A stretch of DNA of 64,000 nucleotides from JBPEWY01 sp052032225 (GTDB taxonomy: Bacteria > Bacteroidota > Bacteroidia > Flavobacteriales > Flavobacteriaceae): positions 1-64,000 of the forward strand of contig JBPEWY010000005.1 of the NCBI GenBank assembly GCA_052032225.1. The letters are read 5' to 3'. This document shows positions 54,442 through 63,459 of the stretch, piece by piece. Each line of letters begins with the position of its first letter. Within the stretch, counting starts at the first letter, position 1. Under the pieces are notes generated by a model. The model saw only the letters and a list, made by a program, of their open reading frames with translations. It was not told the DNA's origin and searched no databases. Made by a program: the position numbers and the translations under genes.

Positions 54442-54933
54442 ATGCAATTAAACGGCCTGCTGCATACTTTTCCTAAAGAAATTAAGCTTTTAATTGGAGT
54501 TTTCTTAATAGTATTAAGCGTTGGGTTTTATACAGGTTTGTTGTTTGTAGAAAAAACATCAAACGCTAATCCGCAAGGCATTGAAGAGCATTATTTAGGA
54601 AATGAAAATGATGAAGATGCTGCCGTTATGAAATTTAAGAAAAGCGATAAAGAAATGCTTACTCTTGTGCATAACCATGTGCTATCTATGTCGGTTATTT
54701 TCTTTTTGGTTTCTTTATTGCTAGCAACAACCAAGCTTAATAAAAACATTAAGCATTTTTTAATGATAGAGCCTTTTATCTCTGTTGTTTTAACGTTTGG
54801 AGGAATTTATTTACTCTGGACAGGGATGCTCTGGATGAAGTACATTGTTATGTTTTCCGGGGTATTAATGACCCTTAGTTTTTTAGCTTCAACCCTTATT
54901 ATTTTTTACCAGTTATTTACAAAATCAAGATAG
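54442..54933 (+). CDS. Four-helix membrane protein paired with the FMN-binding protein
   Basis: A 163-residue protein with helices at about 15-36, 79-97, 110-130 and 132-157 and a soluble acidic loop (about 38-70). Two histidines, His77 and His79 (VHNHVLSM), stand at the start of helix 2 and could bind heme or a metal. The ATG comes right after the stop codon of the FMN-binding gene, so they should be co-translated. I do not recognise a named family. An electron-transfer role is an inference from the neighbour. Confidence 0.7.
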   Translation: MQLNGLLHTFPKEIKLLIGVFLIVLSVGFYTGLLFVEKTSNANPQGIEEHYLGNENDEDAAVMKFKKSDKEMLTLVHNHVLSMSVIFFLVSLLLATTKLNKNIKHFLMIEPFISVVLTFGGIYLLWTGMLWMKYIVMFSGVLMTLSFLASTLIIFYQLFTKSR

Positions 54934-54951
54934 TTTAATTAAGCAAGTTAC

Positions 54952-54985
54952 TTGCTTTATTATCAGTAAAAAAGTAGTATATTTG
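54952..54985 (+). promoter_or_regulatory. Promoter of guaB
   Basis: TTG at 54952-54954 and TATATTTG at 54978-54985, 23 bases apart; the ATG is 27 nt further on. Confidence 0.6.
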
Positions 54986-55011
54986 CGTGCAACTAATTTA
55001 CAAGTTGCACC

Positions 55012-56484
55012 ATGAAATCTCACCAAAATAAATTTGTAGGCCAAGGATTAACGTACGATGATGTACTGCTTGTTCCCGGCTACTCAGAGGTACTTCCCAG
55101 AGAGGTAAATATTCAATCAAAATTCACTAGAAACATTAACTTAAATGTGCCAATTGTATCGGCTGCAATGGATACCGTTACAGAAAGTCGTATGGCAATT
55201 GCAATGGCACGTGAAGGAGGTATTGGCGTTTTACACAAAAACATGACAATAGAGCAGCAAGCGCTCAAGGTTAGAAAAGTAAAACGAGCCGAAAGCGGAA
55301 TGATTTTAGACCCGGTAACATTACCTTTAACGGCAAAGGTTATTGATGCCAAAAGAAGCATGGCAGAGCACAGCATTGGCGGAATTCCTATTGTAGATGA
55401 AAAAGGCTATTTAAAAGGAATTGTTACCAATAGAGATTTGCGATTTGAACGTAATAATGATAGGCCGATTGTTGAGGTAATGACGTCAGAGAATTTGGTA
55501 ACCACTAAAGAAGGAACATCACTTACCGATGCCGAAGAAATTTTACAAGCAAACAAAATAGAAAAACTTCCTGTTGTTACTAAAGATAACAAGCTTGTTG
55601 GGCTAATAACGTTTAGAGATATTACCAAACTAACCCAAAAACCAATTGCTAATAAAGATAAGTACGGCAGATTATGTGTTGCAGCAGCTGTTGGGGTTAC
55701 TTCAGATGCCATTAAAAGAGCAGAAGCATTAGTTAATGCCGGGGTAGATGCAATTGTTATAGATACTGCTCATGGGCACACAAAAGGTGTGGTTTCTATA
55801 CTTAAACAAGTTAAAGAAGCTTTTCCTGATTTAGATGTTGTGGTGGGGAATATTGCAACAGCAGAGGCAGCTAAATTTTTAGTAGATAATGGTGCAGATG
55901 CTGTTAAAGTAGGAATTGGTCCGGGGTCTATTTGTACAACTCGTGTAGTTGCAGGAGTTGGTTTCCCTCAATTATCTGCCGTTATGGAGGTTGCACAAGC
56001 AATAAAAGGCAGTGGAGTTCCTGTAATTGCCGATGGAGGTATTAGGTATACCGGAGATATTCCAAAAGCAATAGCAGCCGGAGCAGATTGTGTTATGTTA
56101 GGTTCTTTATTGGCCGGTACAAAAGAATCTCCGGGAGAAACGATTATATACGAAGGCAGAAAGTTTAAATCGTACCGAGGGATGGGCTCTGTAGAGGCAA
56201 TGAAAGAAGGAAGTAAAGACCGTTACTTTCAAGATGTAGAAGACGATATTAAAAAGCTGGTACCCGAAGGCATTGTTGGTAGAGTGCCTTATAAAGGAGA
56301 ATTAGTTGAAAGCATGCACCAATTTGTAGGTGGTTTAAGAGCCGGTATGGGATATTGCGGTGCTAAAGATATTGCTACCTTAAAAGAAACAGCAAAATTT
56401 GTTCAAATTACATCAAGCGGTATTCACGAGAGTCATCCGCACAATGTTACTATTACTAAAGAAGCTCCAAATTATTCCAGATAA
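55012..56484 (+). CDS. guaB: Inosine-5'-monophosphate dehydrogenase
   Basis: Makes XMP from IMP with NAD, the first committed step to GMP. The barrel start [18 protein letters not shown] (about 12-29) and substrate motif [25 protein letters not shown] (catalytic Cys near residue 306) are intact. Two CBS domains (about 95-205) are inserted as usual. Length (490 residues) is standard. It ends in a bidirectional terminator shared with the convergent SRPBCC gene. Confidence 0.97.
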   Translation: MKSHQNKFVGQGLTYDDVLLVPGYSEVLPREVNIQSKFTRNINLNVPIVSAAMDTVTESRMAIAMAREGGIGVLHKNMTIEQQALKVRKVKRAESGMILDPVTLPLTAKVIDAKRSMAEHSIGGIPIVDEKGYLKGIVTNRDLRFERNNDRPIVEVMTSENLVTTKEGTSLTDAEEILQANKIEKLPVVTKDNKLVGLITFRDITKLTQKPIANKDKYGRLCVAAAVGVTSDAIKRAEALVNAGVDAIVIDTAHGHTKGVVSILKQVKEAFPDLDVVVGNIATAEAAKFLVDNGADAVKVGIGPGSICTTRVVAGVGFPQLSAVMEVAQAIKGSGVPVIADGGIRYTGDIPKAIAAGADCVMLGSLLAGTKESPGETIIYEGRKFKSYRGMGSVEAMKEGSKDRYFQDVEDDIKKLVPEGIVGRVPYKGELVESMHQFVGGLRAGMGYCGAKDIATLKETAKFVQITSSGIHESHPHNVTITKEAPNYSR

Positions 56485-56503
56485 TTTTTAAATAGCAGTA
56501 AAG

Positions 56504-56533
56504 CAAAAGCGCTACTTGGGTAGCGCTTTTTTA
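56504..56533. terminator. Bidirectional terminator between guaB and the SRPBCC gene
   Basis: AAAAGCGCTAC and GTAGCGCTTTT with a four-base loop; T-run on one side and A-run on the other. Confidence 0.9.
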
Positions 56534-56995
56534 TTTATTTTCTGTATCAGCAACAGATTTTCCTTCTTCAACAAAGGCTTTAAAATCTTTCATGTACTGG
56601 TAGGATTGCTTTTTAAATGCTCCCGGCATAATAAAGGCAAAAAACTTCATGGCAAAACTAGAAAACTTAAACTCGCTCTCAGAAGTCCATTTAGTAGTTG
56701 TATCGTCTAAAGCTTCAAAATAATTTTTTTGAATATTATGTACCCCTTTTGCATCATATGTACCGTGAAACTCATGTGGTAAATTTATTTTTGTAATGGT
56801 TTCTACCATGGTAATTTCTCTTTTCCCCATTTTGTAAGTAAGCTCAGCTTGAGCTCCTTCTTTACCCGGTGTGCCAGAAATATGATTGTAGCTAACAAAG
56901 CCACGTTGCCAGTGTTTCATATTCTCAACACTATCAAACTTTTTTATGACCTCTTCTAGTGGTGCTTGTATTGTAATTTCTAATGTATATTTCAT
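56531..56995 (-). CDS. SRPBCC-family protein
   Basis: A 154-residue soluble START-like domain protein. The front strand and helix, YTLEITIQAPLEEVIKKFDSVENMKHWQRGFVSYN, are typical of polyketide-cyclase/dehydrase-type SRPBCC folds, which enclose a hydrophobic pocket. Later strands (TKWTSESEFKFSSF) fit too. Its ligand is unknown. It is convergent with guaB. Confidence 0.82.
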   Translation of the reverse strand: MKYTLEITIQAPLEEVIKKFDSVENMKHWQRGFVSYNHISGTPGKEGAQAELTYKMGKREITMVETITKINLPHEFHGTYDAKGVHNIQKNYFEALDDTTTKWTSESEFKFSSFAMKFFAFIMPGAFKKQSYQYMKDFKAFVEEGKSVADTENK

Positions 56996-57104
56996 AGTTT
57001 GGTTGGTTTTGGTTTCTATTTTGCAAGGTAGAAAAAATAAACTGCACCTATTTATAAAAATGTGTTAATGCAGTTAGTTTACTTGGCTACAAGAGCATAA
57101 TTAT

Positions 57105-57112
57105 TAATTTTG
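57105..57112 (+). promoter_or_regulatory. Promoter -7 box for the chaperone operon
   Basis: TAATTTTG. The open frame that begins at the TTG at 57110 starts inside this box, so translation must begin later, at the TTG at 57137. Confidence 0.6.
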
Positions 57113-57136
57113 CTTAGTTATAAAGTTGAGAGTATT

Positions 57137-57994
57137 TTGAGAAAGATTAATAGCTTATTGTTACTTTTTGGTTTGTTGTTATCGTGTTCGTATTTTACAA
57201 AACAACCAGACGATTTGGAGGTGGTTGTTGCTAGAGTTGGCGATAATTTTTTGTATGAAAAAGATATTAAATCGTTAGTTACAGACGGGTTATCTAAAAC
57301 AGATAGCGCCCTTTTAATTAATAATTACATTAACTCTTGGGCATCTAAGCAATTACTATTAGAAAAAGCAATTATAAATTTAAGCGAAGAAAAACAAGAG
57401 GCTTTTAATAAGCTAGTGAATGATTATAGGGCAGACCTTTATATAAGTGCCTATAAAGAAGCTTTGGTGTCTAAATTTGTAGATACTGCCGTAAGTAAAG
57501 ATTTAATAGAAGAATATTACGAAGCAAATAAAGAAAACTTTAAGCTTAATCAAGAGCTTATAAAATTTCAATACATTAGTTTACCTAAAGCCTTTACTAA
57601 TAAAAACGATATAGTAAACAAGTTTAAAAACCTAACCCCCGAAAACATATCATATTTAGATTCTGTTGCATTACAATTTAAATCGTATAGTTTAAACGAT
57701 TCTATTTGGGTAAAAGCCACGCAATTAATGCAAAAAGTTCCCGCAATAACATTCGAGAATAAAGAGAAATACTTAAAAAAGTCACAATTTTTTGAATTAG
57801 AAGACTCATTAGGGGTATATTTGGTGAAAATTACCGAGGTGCTACCTCAAAACGAAATAGCACCATTATCTCATTTACAACCAACCATAAAAGAGATAAT
57901 AATAAACCAAAGAAAATTAGATTTTATTAGAAACTTAGAAAGAGATATTTTAAATGAAGCCACTAAGAAAGCCGACTTTGAAGTTTACAATTAA
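57137..57994 (+). CDS. Lipoprotein of the SurA/PpiC chaperone type
   Basis: A 285-residue lipoprotein starting at TTG 57137 (MRKINSLLLLFGLLLSC, Cys17). The longer frame from 57110 begins inside the promoter. The mature part begins with VVVARVGDNFLYEKDIKSL, the hallmark start of SurA-type N-terminal domains, and is helical to about 150. I see no parvulin active-site motif, so it probably acts as a chaperone rather than an isomerase. The next gene, a full SurA-like isomerase, starts four bases later, so the two work on outer membrane or secreted proteins in the periplasm. Confidence 0.78.
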   Translation: MRKINSLLLLFGLLLSCSYFTKQPDDLEVVVARVGDNFLYEKDIKSLVTDGLSKTDSALLINNYINSWASKQLLLEKAIINLSEEKQEAFNKLVNDYRADLYISAYKEALVSKFVDTAVSKDLIEEYYEANKENFKLNQELIKFQYISLPKAFTNKNDIVNKFKNLTPENISYLDSVALQFKSYSLNDSIWVKATQLMQKVPAITFENKEKYLKKSQFFELEDSLGVYLVKITEVLPQNEIAPLSHLQPTIKEIIINQRKLDFIRNLERDILNEATKKADFEVYN

Positions 57995-57998
57995 TACC

Positions 57999-59411
57999 AT
58001 GAGAACATTATCTTTTTTTGCAGCATTATTTTTTACAACCATTGTTTTTTCACAAGAAGATACACAGCAAGAGAATGTAGAAAACACTGCCACTGCAGAA
58101 ACTTCAGAAATAGAACAAGCACCTTTTGAGAAAGTTAAAATAGACGGAGTTGCAGCCGTTATAGGTGAGTATGTGATTTTAGAATCTGACGTAGACAAAA
58201 CCTTAATAGATTTAAAAAACCAAGGTATAACAACCAAAGAACTTACCCGATGTAAATTGTTGGGTAAATTAATGGAAGATAAACTTTATGCTCACCAAGC
58301 CGTTCAAGATAGTATAGAGCTTACAGATGCTGAGGTTCAGGCAACAGTACAACGTCAAATAGATTACCTTGTACAACAAGTTGGCTCTATAGAAAAAGTT
58401 ATTGAATTCTATAAAAAGCAAGACGAAGAAAGCTTTAGAAAAGAGCTTTTTGAGATTAATAAAGTTAGAATGCTGGCAGAGAAAATGAAAGAAGATATTG
58501 TTAGTAAAGTAGAGATTACGCCAGAAGAAGTAAAACAATTTTTTGAACGAATTCCTGAAGAAGAAAGACCGGTATTTGGAGCAGAATTAGAAATATCTCA
58601 AATAGTTATAGAGCCCGAAGTGCCGGAAGAAGAGAAAAAAAGAGTTATAGATAAATTAAACGAAATAAGAAGGGATGTTTTAGAAAATGGTGCCAGCTTT
58701 AAAACTAAAGCCATACTGTATTCTCAAGATCCCGGCTCTCGTCCGCAAGGTGGTTTGTATAAAATGACTAAGAAAACGCCTTTTGTTAAAGAATTTAAAG
58801 ACGTTGCTTTTAGCCTTCAAGAAGGAGAAATTTCAGAACCGTTCGAGACTATTTTTGGGTGGCACATAATTTATTTAGAAAAAATAAGAGGACAAGAATT
58901 AGATGTAAGGCATATTTTATTAGTACCAGAAGTGCCGGAAGAAGCTAAAGAAAAAGCCCGAAAAGAGTTGTTAGACATTAGACAACGTATTTTAGACGGC
59001 GAGATAACTTTTGCTGAAGCAGCCAGAAATTTTTCGGATGATAAAGAAACTAAGTTTGATGGCGGAGTGCTTAGAAACCCAGCAACTTTTGATACTCGTT
59101 TTGAGTTAACCAAAATGGACCCCACTTTGTACAATCAAGTAAGTAACCTAAAAGATGGCGAAATATCAATGCCATTACTTGAGCAAGATCAAGGTAAAGT
59201 AAAGTATAAAATACTAAAAGTTACAGACCGTTTTGATGAGCACGTGGCAGATTACTCAAAAGATTATACTAGAATTAAGCAATTAGCTTTACAAGAAAAA
59301 CAATACAAAGCAATTCAAAAATGGATGGCCGAAAAAATTAAAGACACTTATATTTACGTTAGTTCAGATAACAGATCGTGTAATTTTGCTAACAATTGGC
59401 TTAAAAAATAA
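57999..59411 (+). CDS. surA: SurA-like periplasmic peptidyl-prolyl isomerase
   Basis: A 470-residue exported protein. I use the ATG at 57999 (MRTLSFFAALFFTTIVFSQ signal) rather than 57954, because the earlier start would place 15 basic residues before the signal and overlap the previous gene. An N-terminal SurA domain (about 45-170) is followed by two parvulin domains. The first is at about 190-300 (GAELEISQIVI, then GGLYKMTKKTPFVKEFKDVAF). The second is at about 300-410 (LDVRHILLVPEVPEEAKEKA and GGVLRNPATF). It delivers outer-membrane proteins to the assembly machinery. MoxR follows after three bases. Confidence 0.9.
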   Translation: MRTLSFFAALFFTTIVFSQEDTQQENVENTATAETSEIEQAPFEKVKIDGVAAVIGEYVILESDVDKTLIDLKNQGITTKELTRCKLLGKLMEDKLYAHQAVQDSIELTDAEVQATVQRQIDYLVQQVGSIEKVIEFYKKQDEESFRKELFEINKVRMLAEKMKEDIVSKVEITPEEVKQFFERIPEEERPVFGAELEISQIVIEPEVPEEEKKRVIDKLNEIRRDVLENGASFKTKAILYSQDPGSRPQGGLYKMTKKTPFVKEFKDVAFSLQEGEISEPFETIFGWHIIYLEKIRGQELDVRHILLVPEVPEEAKEKARKELLDIRQRILDGEITFAEAARNFSDDKETKFDGGVLRNPATFDTRFELTKMDPTLYNQVSNLKDGEISMPLLEQDQGKVKYKILKVTDRFDEHVADYSKDYTRIKQLALQEKQYKAIQKWMAEKIKDTYIYVSSDNRSCNFANNWLKK

Positions 59412-59414
59412 AAC

Positions 59415-60368
59415 ATGTCAGACGTTTCGGCTATACAAGAATTAGTAAAAAAACATAACGAATTAAAATCAGAAATAGCTAAGGTTATTATTGGTCAAGA
59501 ATCAGTAATAAACCAAATACTACTAGCTATTTACTCAGGAGGTCATGCGCTTTTAATAGGTGTGCCGGGGTTGGCAAAAACCCTTATGGTAAATACAATA
59601 GCTCAAGCATTAGGGTTAGAATTTAAGCGTATTCAATTTACTCCAGATTTAATGCCGAGCGATATTTTAGGAAGCGAAATTTTAGATAATAATAGAGAAT
59701 TTAAATTTATAAAAGGTCCTGTATTTGCCAACATAATTTTAGCCGATGAAATTAATCGTACTCCGCCCAAAACGCAATCTGCCTTATTAGAGGCTATGCA
59801 AGAGCGCGCTGTAACGGTAGCCGGGCATCATTATAAATTAAACCTCCCATATTTTGTGTTGGCAACACAAAACCCAATAGAGCAAGAAGGAACATACCCG
59901 CTTCCGGAAGCTCAATTAGATAGATTTATGTTTGCCATAGAGCTAACATATCCAAGTATTTCTGAAGAAATAGAAGTGGTTAAAGCCACTACAAATGACG
60001 AAACACCAGAAATTAAAGCGTTATTTTCTGCAAACCAAATTGTAGAAATACAGCATTTAATAAGAAGAATTCCGGTAGCAGATAATGTGGTAGAATATGC
60101 TGTACAATTAGTAAATAAAACCAGACCCAATACGCCATCTGCTACAGCATACGTAAATCAATATGTAGATTGGGGTGCGGGTCCGAGAGCCTCACAAAAT
60201 TTAATTCTTGCAGCAAAAGCACATGCTGCTGTAAACGGTAAATATTCTCCAGATATAGAAGATGTAAAAGCAGTTGCACACGGCATTTTAAAACATAGGG
60301 TTATAAAAAATTACAAAGCCGAAGCAGAAGGTATTACAGTACAGGAAATTATAAATGAGCTGCTCTAA
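59415..60368 (+). CDS. MoxR-family AAA+ ATPase
   Basis: A 317-residue ATPase with Walker A GVPGLAKT (about 49-56), Walker B ILADEINRTPP (about 109-119) and sensor 1 LATQNPIEQEGTYPLPEAQLDRFMF (about 152-176). MoxR proteins act as chaperones for von-Willebrand-domain partners, often in envelope or aerotolerance systems. The usual DUF58 and vWA genes do not follow: the next 179 bases hold only the aconitase promoter. It is most likely co-transcribed with surA. Confidence 0.92.
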   Translation: MSDVSAIQELVKKHNELKSEIAKVIIGQESVINQILLAIYSGGHALLIGVPGLAKTLMVNTIAQALGLEFKRIQFTPDLMPSDILGSEILDNNREFKFIKGPVFANIILADEINRTPPKTQSALLEAMQERAVTVAGHHYKLNLPYFVLATQNPIEQEGTYPLPEAQLDRFMFAIELTYPSISEEIEVVKATTNDETPEIKALFSANQIVEIQHLIRRIPVADNVVEYAVQLVNKTRPNTPSATAYVNQYVDWGAGPRASQNLILAAKAHAAVNGKYSPDIEDVKAVAHGILKHRVIKNYKAEAEGITVQEIINELL

Positions 60369-60510
60369 GCTTAAGATTAACAATTTATCAAAAAAACAAC
60401 TTCTTTTTTAAGATTTGTTAAAAATAACACATCATTTTTAATTATTTGATAAATAAAAAGCAACAAAAACAACTTTTCGTTGTGTATTTTTAATTTTTGG
60501 TTAATTTTTG

Positions 60511-60518
60511 TAGTTTTG
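60511..60518 (+). promoter_or_regulatory. Promoter -7 box for aconitase
   Basis: TAGTTTTG, 28 nt before the ATG at 60547, in a very AT-rich gap. Confidence 0.55.
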
Positions 60519-60546
60519 CCAAACTCTAAACCAAAAAACTAAATTT

Positions 60547-62811
60547 ATGGCTTTTGATTTTGATATGATTAAAAAGGTATATGCTCAAATGACTGAGCGT
60601 GTAGATAAAGCACGTGAAGTTGTGGGCAAGCCTTTAACGTTGTCTGAGAAGATTTTATATGCGCACTTGTGGGATGGTATGCCAACTCAAGCATACGAAA
60701 GAGGAAAGGATTATGTTGATTTTGCTCCCGATAGAGTTGCGTGCCAAGATGCAACAGCTCAAATGGCATTATTACAGTTTATGCAAGCCGGAAAGAAAAA
60801 AGTAGCTGTACCTACAACTGTACACTGCGACCACTTAATTCAGGCTAAAATGGGAGCAACCCAAGATCTTCAAGCCGCATTAAATAACAGTAACGAAGTT
60901 TTTAAATTTTTAGAGTCTGTTTCTAATAAATACGGAATTGGTTTCTGGAAACCCGGAGCCGGTATAATACATCAAGTTGTTTTAGAAAACTATGCGTTCC
61001 CTGGTGGTATGATGATTGGTACAGATTCTCATACCGTAAATGCAGGAGGGTTAGGAATGGTAGCTATTGGTGTAGGTGGTGCTGATGCTGTAGATGTAAT
61101 GGCAGGGATGCCATGGGAATTACGTTTTCCTAAACTTATCGGAGTTAAATTAACCGGAAAGCTAAACGGTTGGACTTCTGCTAAAGATGTTATTTTAAAA
61201 GTTGCAGAAATTTTAACTGTTAAAGGAGGTACCGGATGTATTGTAGAATATTTTGGCCCTGGTGCTAAAAACCTTTCTTGTACAGGTAAAGGTACAATCT
61301 GTAACATGGGAGCAGAAATAGGTGCTACCACATCTACCTTTGGTTACGATGAGTCTATGGAACGCTATTTAAGAGCTACCGGTAGAGAAGAAGTAGCCGA
61401 TGAGGCAAACAAAATAAAAGAATACTTAACTGCTGATCCTGAGGTTTACGAAAATCCGGAGCAATATTTTGATCAGTTAATAGAAATAGATTTAGATACA
61501 CTACGTCCGCACTTAAATGGTCCGTTTACTCCAGATTTAGCTACACCTGTAGGAGAAATGGGAGAAAAAGCTAGAAAGAATGGATGGCCGTTAAAGGTAG
61601 ATTGGGGATTAATAGGTTCTTGTACCAATTCATCGTACGAAGATTTAACTCGTGCAGCATCTATCGCTAAACAAGCTGTAGAGAAAAAAATTAAGCCAAA
61701 ATCTGATTTTGGTATTAACCCTGGTTCAGAGCAGATTAGATATACTGCTGAGCGCGATGGTATTTTAAAGATTTTTGAAGACTTAGATGCTACAATTTTT
61801 ACTAATGCATGCGGACCGTGTATAGGGCAGTGGGATAGAAGTGATAGAAAAGGAGACGAAAAGAACACCATTGTACACTCTTTTAACAGAAACTTTGCTA
61901 AGCGTGCAGATGGCAACCCTAATACACATGCTTTTGTTGCTTCGCCAGAAATGGTAGCAGCTATAGCAATTTCAGGTAGATTAGACTTTGACCCAATGAA
62001 TGATACTTTAATTAATGAAGACGGGGAAGAGGTTAAATTAGAAGAACCAAAAGGAATAGAGTTGCCTCCTAAAGGTTTTGATGTTGAAGATGCAGGATAT
62101 ATTGCTCCTGTTGAAGACGGAAGCAATGTTGAAGTTGTGGTAGACCCTAACTCAGAGCGCTTACAATTACTTACGCCTTTTGAGCCAATTGGCTTTGAGA
62201 TAAAGGGGGCTAAACTATTAATTAAAGCATTTGGTAAGTGTACTACAGACCATATATCTATGGCAGGACCTTGGTTGCGCTATAGAGGCCATTTAGATAA
62301 CATTTCTAATAACATGCTTATTGGAGCGGTAAACGCATTTAATAAGAAAACAAACTTTGTTAAAAACCAACTTACCGGAGAGTACGATGCTGTACCTAAG
62401 GTACAACGCGAGTACAAAGCAAAAGGCATAAAATCTATTGTAGTAGGAGATCATAACTATGGTGAAGGGTCTTCTAGAGAGCATGCCGCAATGGAGCCTC
62501 GTCACTTAGGAGTTGTGGCTGTATTGGTAAAATCGTTTGCTAGAATTCACGAAACAAACCTTAAAAAACAAGGAATGTTAGCATTAACTTTTGCAAACGA
62601 GAATGATTACGATAAGATACAAGAAGATGATACCTTTAACTTCTTAGACCTACATGAATTTGCACCAAACAAACCACTTACAATAGAGGTTGTTCATGCA
62701 GACGGAACCAAAGATATTATTGTTGCAAACCACTCTTATAACGAAAACCAAATTGAGTGGTTTAAAGAAGGTTCTGCTTTAAATCTTATTAAAAAGCAAA
62801 ATAACGCTTAA
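60547..62811 (+). CDS. Aconitate hydratase, mitochondrial-like type
   Basis: Interconverts citrate and isocitrate in the TCA cycle with a 4Fe-4S cluster. Cluster cysteines sit in [12 protein letters not shown] and [13 protein letters not shown], the usual one-plus-two pattern. Substrate-binding motifs include [35 protein letters not shown] and [19 protein letters not shown]. At 754 residues it is of the mitochondrial ACO2 size rather than AcnA (about 890) or AcnB (about 865), so I give no E. coli symbol. A terminator follows. Confidence 0.97.
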   Translation: MAFDFDMIKKVYAQMTERVDKAREVVGKPLTLSEKILYAHLWDGMPTQAYERGKDYVDFAPDRVACQDATAQMALLQFMQAGKKKVAVPTTVHCDHLIQAKMGATQDLQAALNNSNEVFKFLESVSNKYGIGFWKPGAGIIHQVVLENYAFPGGMMIGTDSHTVNAGGLGMVAIGVGGADAVDVMAGMPWELRFPKLIGVKLTGKLNGWTSAKDVILKVAEILTVKGGTGCIVEYFGPGAKNLSCTGKGTICNMGAEIGATTSTFGYDESMERYLRATGREEVADEANKIKEYLTADPEVYENPEQYFDQLIEIDLDTLRPHLNGPFTPDLATPVGEMGEKARKNGWPLKVDWGLIGSCTNSSYEDLTRAASIAKQAVEKKIKPKSDFGINPGSEQIRYTAERDGILKIFEDLDATIFTNACGPCIGQWDRSDRKGDEKNTIVHSFNRNFAKRADGNPNTHAFVASPEMVAAIAISGRLDFDPMNDTLINEDGEEVKLEEPKGIELPPKGFDVEDAGYIAPVEDGSNVEVVVDPNSERLQLLTPFEPIGFEIKGAKLLIKAFGKCTTDHISMAGPWLRYRGHLDNISNNMLIGAVNAFNKKTNFVKNQLTGEYDAVPKVQREYKAKGIKSIVVGDHNYGEGSSREHAAMEPRHLGVVAVLVKSFARIHETNLKKQGMLALTFANENDYDKIQEDDTFNFLDLHEFAPNKPLTIEVVHADGTKDIIVANHSYNENQIEWFKEGSALNLIKKQNNA

Positions 62812-62833
62812 TATATTATGAAATAGCAAGCTA

Positions 62834-62862
62834 AAAACTCCTGATTTTATCAGGAGTTTTTT
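62834..62862 (+). terminator. Terminator after aconitase
   Basis: AAAACTCCTGA and TCAGGAGTTTT around a five-base loop, followed by T's. Confidence 0.9.
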
Positions 62863-62869
62863 AGTTTTG
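62862..62869 (+). promoter_or_regulatory. Promoter -7 box for the thioredoxin-fold protein
   Basis: TAGTTTTG directly abuts the aconitase terminator; the ATG is 30 nt further on. Confidence 0.5.
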
Positions 62870-62898
62870 AACTTAGCTAAATTTCACACGCTTAAACG

Positions 62899-63459
62899 AT
62901 GAAAAAAAGAAAAAAAACGATACTGAATATTCTTTTAATATTATTTGTGCTTTCGTTTTTTGTAACACCATTAGGTTACGAGTCTAAAGTGTTTTTAAAT
63001 AGGATTTTTGCTTTTAGTCCGGATATAATTCCAGAACAAGAACGTGAAACTATTGAAGATTACAACTGGCAGTTAAAAGATGAAAACTGGAATTTTTTTA
63101 ACTTCAATAAATCTAAAGGGAAAGTAATTTTTGTAAACTTTTGGGTGTCATGGAAAGTTCCTTCTGTAGCCGAATTAAAAAGTATAGAGAAGCTTTACCA
63201 TGACTATAAAGACAAAGTAGATTTTTATATAATTACTAATGAGGAGCGTGAACCTGTTGAAGAGTTAATGTCTAAAAGAGGATTTAATTTTACACCTACT
63301 TATTTGATTATTGGAGAAAAAATGCCTTTTAAAGAATTTAAAGCTCCTTCTACTTATATAGTTAATAAATACGGAGAAATTGTTGTTAAAAGAGAAGGTA
63401 TTGCTAATTGGAATTCTAAAGAGGTCAGAAAACTACTTGACGAGCTTGTTAATGAGTAG
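62899..63459 (+). CDS. TlpA-like thioredoxin-fold membrane protein lacking the CxxC motif
   Basis: A 186-residue protein anchored by one N-terminal helix (about 9-26). The thioredoxin fold is clear: KVIFVNFWVSWKVPSVAELKSIEKLYHDY (about 75-103) with the cis-proline region KAPSTYIVNKYGEIV. At the position where TlpA and thioredoxin have W-C-x-x-C, it reads WKVPS (85-89), so both catalytic cysteines are gone. It cannot be a normal disulfide reductase; binding or chaperone use is possible. It converges on the lycopene cyclase gene, their ends overlapping by 11 bases. Confidence 0.85.
   Translation: MKKRKKTILNILLILFVLSFFVTPLGYESKVFLNRIFAFSPDIIPEQERETIEDYNWQLKDENWNFFNFNKSKGKVIFVNFWVSWKVPSVAELKSIEKLYHDYKDKVDFYIITNEEREPVEELMSKRGFNFTPTYLIIGEKMPFKEFKAPSTYIVNKYGEIVVKREGIANWNSKEVRKLLDELVNE

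Noticed and set aside
57110..57136. Longer start for the chaperone lipoprotein (TTG at 57110)
   Set aside because: It begins inside the TAATTTTG promoter box at 57105-57112 and adds residues before the signal peptide.
61473..62126. A 217-codon open frame on the minus strand inside aconitase
   Set aside because: It runs opposite a very conserved gene, is serine/proline/isoleucine-rich as expected for an antisense shadow, and has no promoter or ribosome site.
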